Below, one piece after another: positions 19,242 to 25,393 of a stretch of DNA of 25,393 bases (the first letter of the stretch is position 1; every line of letters begins with the position of its first letter). Origin of the DNA: UBA4064 sp050179135 (lineage in GTDB: Bacteria; Desulfobacterota; Desulfobacteria; Desulfobacterales; Desulfatirhabdiaceae); NCBI GenBank assembly GCA_050179135.1, contig JBFXFK010000067.1, positions 1-25,393 on the forward strand, given 5' to 3'. The position numbers and the translations under genes were made by a program. The notes under the pieces were generated by a model. The model had not been told where the DNA came from and ran no database searches. It saw only the letters and a list, made by a program, of their open reading frames with translations.

Positions 19242-20021
19242 TCATTGTTTAATGTGATTTGTTTTCAAATCCGATTCAGCCTGATTCACGGCGGATATCA
19301 GTTTTTTGACCTGGTTGATATCTTTTTTGAAGCGGATGGTATTTCCATTGGAATCCAGGGCATTGGTTCCGGTACAACTGTCGATTCCTGCCGGACGGAC
19401 CTTCATGATTCCCGCATATGCGTTGTCCGGCGTGATACCGCCTGCCAGAATGACCGGAATTTTGACCGACCGGACCATACTGGCCGCGATATCCCAGTCA
19501 CAGGGTTTTCCGGTAATGCCGATAAAGCCAGTCACAGGCTGATCCGCGGATATCGATTCGGCAGGGGGCTGTTTCCAGGTATCGGTCAGAAGCCAGTCGC
19601 TATGCGCCTCGAATGCTTTCGCAAGGGAAAGGGGGTCAACCGGTGAAACAACACCGGTTTCCGGAATCGGAATGGTGCGCATGATTTTGATATCCGGCCG
19701 GGCTTTCCGAATATCTTTCTGCAACCCCAGCAATGGACTGATATCCACAGATTGGCCGGTGTCATCCCATAAGGCATCACAGAAATGCAGAATATCGGGC
19801 TGATACCATTCCATGAGCTGAAAAATCACCTGAGGATCGAAAAACAGTGGAATCAGACTGGACCGGGCCTGAAGTCGATGCGCGGTTTGAATGGCATCCC
19901 GGATGGGTGTCTGCTGCCAGCGGGTGGAATCCAAAATCACGCTGCCAATATGGTGAACGCCTTCTGCAATCACCTGGAGGGCTTCTTCAGGCGTCTGTAT
20001 TTCATAAATCTGGACAATCAT
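19242..20021 (-). CDS. phosphoribosylanthranilate isomerase-like (TrpF-like) protein, catalytic Cys missing
   Basis: The 259-aa beta/alpha barrel resembles TrpF: WLLTDTW with Asp147 at the place of the catalytic Asp, GIT.KP.DWD (168-177), ILAGGITPDN (191-200) and GIDSCTG (212-218), the phosphate-binding end. But the N-terminal K-I-C-G motif with the catalytic Cys is replaced by VQIYEIQT, and the length exceeds the roughly 200 aa of TrpF. It is therefore a divergent paralogue and may act on another sugar phosphate. No other trp gene is present here; its neighbours are efp and guaA. True TrpF activity is doubtful. Confidence 0.65.
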   Translation of the reverse strand: MIVQIYEIQTPEEALQVIAEGVHHIGSVILDSTRWQQTPIRDAIQTAHRLQARSSLIPLFFDPQVIFQLMEWYQPDILHFCDALWDDTGQSVDISPLLGLQKDIRKARPDIKIMRTIPIPETGVVSPVDPLSLAKAFEAHSDWLLTDTWKQPPAESISADQPVTGFIGITGKPCDWDIAASMVRSVKIPVILAGGITPDNAYAGIMKVRPAGIDSCTGTNALDSNGNTIRFKKDINQVKKLISAVNQAESDLKTNHIKQ

Positions 20022-20065
20022 CGGGTAACCGGTAACGCGTGAGTGGATATCATGTCATTCCCTGC

Positions 20066-20094
20066 TTGACTTTTTGCGGCATTCCTACCATATT
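20066..20094 (+). promoter_or_regulatory. candidate guaA promoter
   Basis: TTGACT (20066-20071) and CATATT (20089-20094) are spaced 17 bases apart, five and four matches to the consensus. They lie about 70 bases before the guaA start. A small hairpin (GACGC/GCGTC) falls in the leader after it. Confidence 0.5.
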
Positions 20095-20164
20095 CAGCCA
20101 ATTTTCGCAAATTGATTGTTAAGCGACGCCGATTGCGTCCATTTGAAAAAAGTTGAGGAGAGCC

Positions 20165-21694
20165 ATGATACTCATCATTGATTTTGGATCCCAGTATAAT
20201 CAGTTGATTGCCAGGCGGGTTCGCGAATGCCAGGTTTACTGTCAGATCGATCCGCCGACGATCAGCCTGGATGATGTTCGCTCGCTGAATCCCAAAGGCA
20301 TTATTCTTTCGGGTGGTCCGGCCAGCATCTATGAAAAAAACAGTCCAAAGGTGGACCCCGGCATTTTCAATCTGGGCATTCCGGTTTTGGGAATCTGCTA
20401 CGGCATGCAATACATGGTTCATGCACTGGGGGGAACAGTCGAGGAGGCCAAAAATCGGGAATATGGATTTGCAGAGCTGACCATTACCGAATCATCGAAA
20501 ATTTTCAGCGGTGTCGAATCCATTACGCAATGCTGGATGAGTCATGGCGATTCCATCCTGACACTGCCCCAGGGATTTCAGGTCATCGGGTCAACCATCG
20601 GAACCCCGATTGCGGCTACCGAATGGCCCAAAAAAAAGCTGTTTGGCCTTCAGTTTCACCCGGAGGTCGAGCATACGCCTATGGGTCGCGAGATGATCAG
20701 CAACTTTCTGTTTGATGTCTGCCAGTGTGAACGCACCTGGACCATGAAATCGTTTGCCCATGACACCATTCAGCACATCCGGGATACCGTGGGGGATAAA
20801 AAGGCAATTCTGGGGTTAAGCGGGGGTGTGGATTCTTCGGTCACCGCATTGCTGCTCCACAAGGCAATCGGCAAACATCTGACCTGCATTTTTGTCGATA
20901 ATGGTCTGTTGCGAAAAAATGAACGTGAAAAACTGAAAAAAACCCTGAAGCAGCATCTGAATATCAATATCCGGTTTGTCAATGCCGCAGGCCGGTTTCT
21001 GAAAGCCCTGGAAGGGGTTATCGATCCGGAAAAGAAACGGAAAATAATCGGCAAGGTGTTCATGGATGTATTCGAGGCCGAAGCCGCAACCATTCCGGAT
21101 GCGGATTTTCTGGCCCAGGGAACCCTTTATCCCGACGTCATCGAGTCACAATCCACGTTTGGCGGCCCCTCATCGATCATCAAATCCCACCACAATGTGG
21201 GGGGGCTACCCAAAAACATGAAGCTGAAGCTGATTGAACCTCTCAAATTTTTGTTCAAGGATGAAGTCCGTAAACTGGGGGCGGAAATTGGTCTGCTGGA
21301 TGAACTGATCTGGCGTCAGCCTTTTCCCGGACCCGGGCTTGCCATTCGCATCATTGGAGAAGTGACACGCAGCCGATTGACAATTTTGCGGGATGCCGAC
21401 CATGTTTTGCTTGATGAAATACGGAAGTCTGGCTATTATAGACGGCTGTGGCAGTCGTTTACGGTTCTTCTGCCGCTGAAAAGTGTCGGGGTGATGGGGG
21501 ATCACCGCACCTATGAAAATGTCATTGCCATTCGGGCTGTAACCAGCGTGGACGCCATGACCGCCGACTGGGCCCGACTGCCCCATGACCTCCTGTCCCG
21601 AATTTCCAACCGGATCATCAATGAGGTCAAAGGAGTTAACCGGGTCGTCTATGATATCAGCTCCAAACCGCCAAGCACCATCGAGTGGGAATAG
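20165..21694 (+). CDS. guaA: GMP synthase (glutamine-hydrolysing)
   Basis: The 509-aa protein converts XMP to GMP with ATP and glutamine. The amidotransferase domain has Cys78 in GICYGMQ and His165/Glu167 in QFHPEVE. The ATP pyrophosphatase domain has SGGVDSS (219-225), and the dimerisation domain ends SKPPSTIEWE, the universal GuaA tail. A TTG at 20153 is in frame, but ATG 20165 is preferred because GAGGAG lies just before it and the protein then starts MILIIDFGSQYNQLIARRVRE, as in other GuaA. A divergent TrpF-like gene lies upstream. The next gene begins six bases after the stop, so both may share a transcript. Confidence 0.97.
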   Translation: MILIIDFGSQYNQLIARRVRECQVYCQIDPPTISLDDVRSLNPKGIILSGGPASIYEKNSPKVDPGIFNLGIPVLGICYGMQYMVHALGGTVEEAKNREYGFAELTITESSKIFSGVESITQCWMSHGDSILTLPQGFQVIGSTIGTPIAATEWPKKKLFGLQFHPEVEHTPMGREMISNFLFDVCQCERTWTMKSFAHDTIQHIRDTVGDKKAILGLSGGVDSSVTALLLHKAIGKHLTCIFVDNGLLRKNEREKLKKTLKQHLNINIRFVNAAGRFLKALEGVIDPEKKRKIIGKVFMDVFEAEAATIPDADFLAQGTLYPDVIESQSTFGGPSSIIKSHHNVGGLPKNMKLKLIEPLKFLFKDEVRKLGAEIGLLDELIWRQPFPGPGLAIRIIGEVTRSRLTILRDADHVLLDEIRKSGYYRRLWQSFTVLLPLKSVGVMGDHRTYENVIAIRAVTSVDAMTADWARLPHDLLSRISNRIINEVKGVNRVVYDISSKPPSTIEWE

Positions 21695-21700
21695 GTTTGA

Positions 21701-22555
21701 ATGAACACCAGCAAAAAAAGCAGTTTCGACTTTCCGATTACCCAGGAAGACCGGCCGGACACGCTTTTAAATGATCAGATGGACCACCGGCGCCTGGATA
21801 TTCTGGGGCGTCGGGTCACGCTGATCACCATCCTGATTCCTATTCTGATCATTCTGATCGGCTTGTTGGGATATCGGGAAATTCGGGGCATGATCAGTCT
21901 CAGTCAGGATTTGGGCGCAAAAGAGCTGACCTCTATGGCGCGTAATCTGGAATCCAGCTTATCCAATCTGTCCATCAATCATGCCAAACTGGAATCGGAT
22001 ATTTTTGCCCGATTCGATAAACTGGAAACAACGGTCAACAAGTTCCAGGAAAACCTTCAGAAAATGGAGGCTTCCCTGGATGCTGTCAAAACCCTCAAGG
22101 CGGACAAACAGGCAGTTTCCGATGAAATCAACAAGGTTGACACCAAATTTCAGCCGGTTTTAAATGACCTGAAGTCCGAAAATGCCAAAGTGGCTGCAGA
22201 TGTCGCCAGTCTGAATAAAAAGCTGGCTGCAGATGTTACTGATCTGAATAAAAAGCTGGCTGCTGAAATGGAAAAAATTTCCGAACAGTTCAATGGCATT
22301 ACCACGGCAGTGGCCGAATGCCAGGCAGATCTGGGGCTGGTATCCGGAGAAAAGGCAGACAAAAAGCAGTTGGATATCACCTTTAAAAATCAGGAAAAAC
22401 GCATTCAGGACATTGCCGACAAAATGGTCCATACCATGGGTGAGCAGATTGAATCCATGCAGGTGCGCATCAAGGAACTGGAAAAAGCAAAGGCTGTCCC
22501 GGAAAAGCCGGCGCCTGCACAGCCGGCACCCAAAAAAGCGCCTGCACAGCCATAA
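21701..22555 (+). CDS. single-pass membrane protein with coiled coil and Pro/Ala tail
   Basis: This 284-aa protein has a cytoplasmic-type N-terminus and one membrane helix (about residues 40-60, LITILIPILIILIGLLGY). A long heptad-rich coiled coil (about 70-265) leads to a low-complexity tail (EKPAPAQPAPKKAPAQP). Within the coil a 33-base unit repeats about 2.5 times (KLAADVxxLNK near residues 167-189). I recognise no family. It follows guaA by six bases. The build suggests a cell-envelope tether or scaffold, with the coil outside and the tail near the wall, but no catalytic residue is visible. Confidence 0.8.
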   Translation: MNTSKKSSFDFPITQEDRPDTLLNDQMDHRRLDILGRRVTLITILIPILIILIGLLGYREIRGMISLSQDLGAKELTSMARNLESSLSNLSINHAKLESDIFARFDKLETTVNKFQENLQKMEASLDAVKTLKADKQAVSDEINKVDTKFQPVLNDLKSENAKVAADVASLNKKLAADVTDLNKKLAAEMEKISEQFNGITTAVAECQADLGLVSGEKADKKQLDITFKNQEKRIQDIADKMVHTMGEQIESMQVRIKELEKAKAVPEKPAPAQPAPKKAPAQP

Positions 22556-22679
22556 CCGGCGATGTTTCATGGCACATAAACGCAACATCCATTGCTTTTC
22601 AAATAACGATTTTGAATGCGTTACCGGTCGGGGATGGCCGATAAATGTCTATTCCTTCCCTCCCGTCTTCTAAAAATCA

Positions 22680-23420
22680 TTATCTGAAAAGCGATATCAA
22701 TGACTCGATTCGCAGAATATCTTCCGGAACATCCACTTCCGGTGAATCGTGCGCTGTCACAACAACCCGGACAGGGTGGCCATACTCCAGTGCTCTCAGT
22801 TGTTCCAGTTTTTCGGTATCTTCCAGGGTGCCGGTTGGCAGTTTCCGGAAAATGTCCAGAAACTGTTTTCGGTAGGCATACACGCCCAGATGCTTGAATG
22901 TGTCATGGCGGGCAGGCAAATCCCTGGCAAACGGAATGGTTGAACGGGAGAAATACAGGGCATTGCCATAAACATCAAAAACCACCTTCACATCTTTTGG
23001 ATTGGTGATTTCATCCGGGTTGACAATGCGATATGCCAGCGTGCTCATACCAAGCGCCGGTTCCCGGATCAGGGGGCCAATGACCTCGGATACGCAGTCT
23101 GACTGTAACAGCGGCTGGTCACCCTGAATATTGACAACAATATCATCGGGGGACAGATTCAGCAGCATGGCGGCTTCGGCAACCCGATCCGTTCCGGACC
23201 GGTTGTCCGGCCGGGTCATCAGGGCGTTTCCGCCAAATTGCCTGACCGCTTCAGCAATCCGGAGGTCGTCTGTCACAACAATCACCCGGCTGATGCTGTC
23301 TGCTTTCATGGCCCGTTCATATACCCATTGAATCATTGGCTTTTGGGCGATTTGCGCCAGGGGCTTACCTTGAAAACGGGTTGAACCCCAGCGGGATGGA
23401 ATCATGGCGATCACCTGCAT
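22680..23420 (-). CDS. kdsB: 3-deoxy-manno-octulosonate cytidylyltransferase
   Basis: The 246-aa enzyme activates Kdo as CMP-Kdo for lipopolysaccharide. The nucleotide-binding motif IPSRWGSTRFQGKPL (7-21), VVTDDLRI and NIQGDQPLL are those of KdsB; length is normal. The ATG at 23420 overlaps the HIT stop codon as TGATG, so translation is probably coupled. The gene shows a Gram-negative outer membrane. It is convergent with the coiled-coil gene; the 124 bases between them hold no gene I can support. Confidence 0.95.
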   Translation of the reverse strand: MQVIAMIPSRWGSTRFQGKPLAQIAQKPMIQWVYERAMKADSISRVIVVTDDLRIAEAVRQFGGNALMTRPDNRSGTDRVAEAAMLLNLSPDDIVVNIQGDQPLLQSDCVSEVIGPLIREPALGMSTLAYRIVNPDEITNPKDVKVVFDVYGNALYFSRSTIPFARDLPARHDTFKHLGVYAYRKQFLDIFRKLPTGTLEDTEKLEQLRALEYGHPVRVVVTAHDSPEVDVPEDILRIESLISLFR

Positions 23421-23755
23421 CAGCGGATCCCCCCCCCGATCAGATGAAGATGCAAATGAAAAACGACCTGGCCGCCACCCCGTTCCACATTGAACAAAAG
23501 CTTATATCCGGATTCTTTGACACCTGCCTGTTTTGCCATATCCCTGGCCACCATCATCATTTCGGCAATCAGAAGGCTGTCTTCGGGAGATATATCATTG
23601 ATGCTTCTGATATGCCTTTTGGGTACAATCAAAAGATGAACCGGTGCATGGGGTTTGATATCTTTAAACACCACAAGATTGTCATTTGTGAATAAGAATT
23701 CTGTCGGTAGTTTTTCATGGGTTATCTTGCAAAAAATACAGTTATCGTCATACAT
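23420..23755 (-). CDS. HIT-family (Hint-like) nucleotide-binding protein
   Basis: The 111-aa protein has the Hint fold: CIFCKI at 6-11 (zinc-type cysteines), LIVPKRH, NVERGGGQVVFH and the catalytic histidine triad HLHLHLIGG near the C-terminus. Such proteins hydrolyse nucleoside phosphoramidates. AGGAGATC precedes ATG 23755. The last codons are a run of nine G (23429-23437 on the plus strand as C), giving Gly-Gly-Gly-Ile-Arg then stop. Most relatives run a few residues further. Gain of one G would open the frame into kdsB. Confidence 0.9.
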   Translation of the reverse strand: MYDDNCIFCKITHEKLPTEFLFTNDNLVVFKDIKPHAPVHLLIVPKRHIRSINDISPEDSLLIAEMMMVARDMAKQAGVKESGYKLLFNVERGGGQVVFHLHLHLIGGGIR

Positions 23756-23821
23756 GAGTGATCTCCTGCGGGCTCTTATTTTTTATCTTGTTTTGGAAAG
23801 GCAACCGGGAAAGGGTTACAG

Positions 23822-23831
23822 GCTATATAGC
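23822..23831. promoter_or_regulatory. 10-bp palindrome in the HIT/scpA divergent region
   Basis: GCTATATAGC is a perfect palindrome between the divergent HIT and scpA genes. No clear promoter was identified beside it, and the rest of 23756-23983 shows nothing I can name. Confidence 0.25.
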
Positions 23832-23983
23832 TTTTAAGATAATGATTTAATTTATAACCGTACCGGAACTTGATCCTATTTTCAATGAAATTCAGGTCAT
23901 GACATTCATACAGCCGATTTTAAATTTCAGTCCGGCCACCACTTCCTGTAAATGCCATCTGCAGATCAATCTGACAAAGCGCC

Positions 23984-24697
23984 ATGTTTTCTGAAACCTA
24001 CAGTGTCCATATTCAAAATATTTTTGAAGGCCCCATGGACCTGCTGGTTTATCTGATTCGAAAAAATGATCTCGATATCTATGATATTCCCATCGCCACC
24101 ATCACGGACCGGTATCGGGAATACCTGGATATGATGCAGATCATGAATATTGATATTGCCGCTGAATTTCTGGTTATGGCCGCTACCCTGACACAGATCA
24201 AATCCAGAATGCTGCTTCCGGTTCATGAAGACGAAACAGATTCAGATGATCCCCGACTTGAAATTACCCGTCCCCTGATCGAATATATGGCCATGAAATC
24301 CATCGCCCATCAACTCAAGACCCGTCCGATTCTGGGGGAACACATGTTTTCCACAGACGCGGCTCGAATGGATGGCTGGTATTCAGAAGCAGAAAAGCTT
24401 ATCGAGGCGGATCTGTTCGATCTGGTCCAGGCCTTTCAAAAAGTGCTCGACCGGCTTTTGCCACCCCGCCAGGTTCATCTCTGCGCTGAGCGGATTTCCA
24501 TTCGGGATCGAATGATGGAACTGATGGCCCGATTCGACGCCCACATGCTGATTGATCTGGATGATCTTTTTTTTCAGTATGACACCAAACCGGATATGAT
24601 TATCACATTTCTTGCCGTATTGGAATTGACCAAACAGGCAATCATCCGAATTTATCAGCATGCTGAAACCGGCCTGATTCGACTGATTCGACTATGA
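23984..24697 (+). CDS. scpA: segregation and condensation protein A (kleisin)
   Basis: The 237-aa protein is the kleisin of the bacterial SMC condensin, bridging the SMC heads and binding ScpB. The N-terminal signature FEGPMDLLVYLIRKNDLDIYDIPI (14-38 region) and the helix through AAEFLVMAATLTQIKSRMLLP are typical, and the C-terminal winged helix ends in TKQAIIRIYQ. The ribosome-binding site before ATG 23984 is weak, but no better start is in frame. Its stop overlaps the scpB start as ATGA. Confidence 0.92.
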   Translation: MFSETYSVHIQNIFEGPMDLLVYLIRKNDLDIYDIPIATITDRYREYLDMMQIMNIDIAAEFLVMAATLTQIKSRMLLPVHEDETDSDDPRLEITRPLIEYMAMKSIAHQLKTRPILGEHMFSTDAARMDGWYSEAEKLIEADLFDLVQAFQKVLDRLLPPRQVHLCAERISIRDRMMELMARFDAHMLIDLDDLFFQYDTKPDMIITFLAVLELTKQAIIRIYQHAETGLIRLIRL

Positions 24698-25239
24698 CAA
24701 TCCCCAACCTGAAATGGGTGATAGAGTGTTTCCTGCTGGTTTCGGATGGACCCCTTGGCATTGAAAAAATCAAATCTGCCACCGGCTGTGATGATGTCTC
24801 ACGGATTCGAAAAGCCCTGAATGAATTGTCAGCCGAATATGAAACCAGGGGCGGCGGAATATGTCTGACCGAGGTTGCAAACGGGTATCAGCTCCGTACA
24901 CGCCCGGAATATTCCGAATGGGTAAAAAAATTTCTTCAGCCGCCGCCCCAGCGATTAAGCCAGGCTGCTCTGGAAACACTGGCCATCGTGGCCTATAAAC
25001 AACCCGCTATTCGCAGTGAAATTGAACATATCAGAGGGGTTGAAAGTGGGGCCATCCTTCGGATGCTGCTGCAAAAAAAACTGATTCGCATCGCAGGCCG
25101 AAAGGAAATCCCCGGCAGACCACTGATATATGCCACCACCCGGCGGTTTCTGGAGGTATTCGGTTTGGCCGATCTAAAGGATTTGCCCAGCCCCAAAGAA
25201 ATGACCGAACTCAGTGAACCAATTGAATCCGAAACCTGA
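24694..25239 (+). CDS. scpB: segregation and condensation protein B
   Basis: The 181-aa protein has the two winged-helix domains of ScpB, with ESGAILRMLLQKKLIRIAGRKEIPGRPLIYATT as the family's most conserved stretch and ALETLAIVAYKQP before it. It dimerises on the ScpA linker to regulate SMC. The four-base overlap with scpA indicates coupled translation. The stop is 79 bases before the tRNA gene. Confidence 0.93.
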   Translation: MTIPNLKWVIECFLLVSDGPLGIEKIKSATGCDDVSRIRKALNELSAEYETRGGGICLTEVANGYQLRTRPEYSEWVKKFLQPPPQRLSQAALETLAIVAYKQPAIRSEIEHIRGVESGAILRMLLQKKLIRIAGRKEIPGRPLIYATTRRFLEVFGLADLKDLPSPKEMTELSEPIESET

Positions 25240-25268
25240 CAAATTTTCCCTGTTCATGTTGAAAAAGC

Positions 25269-25299
25269 TTGACTTCCACACCCAAAAGCCGTTAATTAT
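25269..25299 (+). promoter_or_regulatory. candidate promoter for tRNA-Val
   Basis: TTGACT (25269-25274) is followed by an A/T-rich stretch with AATTAT (25294-25299) at 19 bases, about 20 bases before the tRNA. The spacing is long, so the exact -10 is uncertain. Confidence 0.4.
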
Positions 25300-25318
25300 A
25301 CGCACAAATCAAGCATAT

Positions 25319-25393
25319 GGGCGACTAACTCAGCGGGAGAGTGCTACCTTCACACGGTAGAAGTCACAGGTTCAAACCCTGTGTCGCCCACCA
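25319..25393 (+). tRNA. tRNA-Val (anticodon CAC)
   Basis: A complete 75-base cloverleaf ends at the window edge with encoded CCA. The acceptor GGGCGAC pairs with GTCGCCC. The D arm is ACTC/GAGT. The anticodon stem CTACC/GGTAG holds loop TTCACAC with anticodon CAC. The T arm ACAGG/CCTGT has loop TTCAAAC. Confidence 0.96.

Noticed and set aside
1..25393. CRISPR array or new defence island
   Set aside because: No regularly spaced repeats of about 30 bases, no cas genes and no recognised defence effector; the heptamer arrays lack spacers.
25319..25393. tRNA-Val as an integration site of a mobile element
   Set aside because: No integrase, attachment repeat or foreign genes are visible and the window ends at the tRNA.

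Overview
The window looks like a draft-assembly piece (one 100-N gap) of an anaerobic, Gram-negative bacterium of the Desulfobacterota (deltaproteobacterial sulfate-reducer type). The evidence is an oxygen-sensitive indolepyruvate:ferredoxin oxidoreductase beside a phenylacetate-CoA ligase, a beta-oxidation-like CoA cluster with a DUF35/thiolase pair, cysteine-rich soluble histidine kinases, KdsB (Kdo for LPS), and decayed toxin-antitoxin loci. The lineage is inferred from gene content, not from a marker phylogeny.

Layout. (1) 1-2000 is an accessory patch: a VapB/PIN locus whose toxin is frameshifted, a frameshifted hicBA locus, two copies of a GTAG-type double-hairpin repeat, and an 82-bp direct repeat that carries a second fossil copy of the neighbouring hydrolase 3' end. 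(2) 1935-7038, minus strand: an anchored alpha/beta hydrolase, a receiver protein without an output domain, and two soluble histidine kinases. Between these sit a DUF4258/YgiT locus with a stop codon in the toxin and an orphan DUF2281-like antitoxin. (3) 7168-17302, minus strand: a catabolic cluster read as SDR, thiolase, DUF35 protein, enoyl-CoA hydratase, HADH-ECH fusion, a 73-aa unknown, iorA, iorB, paaK. It plausibly converts aryl-pyruvates or aryl-acetates to CoA thioesters and processes them by beta-oxidation-like steps. Two near-identical promoter/operator blocks precede the SDR and hydratase genes. (4) 17652-25393 is ordinary chromosome: purine nucleoside phosphorylase (+), EF-P and a TrpF-like protein (-), guaA and a coiled-coil membrane protein (+), kdsB and a HIT protein (-), scpA-scpB (+) and tRNA-Val(CAC).

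Most notable: every recognisable toxin in the left 5 kb is broken while its antitoxin is open; five intergenic tandem arrays in the minus-strand gene block share a strict 7-bp period; three REP-like double hairpins begin and end with GTAG/CTAC; and a G9 tract at the HIT/kdsB overlap would fuse the two proteins in frame if it gained one base. I found no CRISPR array, complete insertion sequence, phage gene or clearly new defence system.
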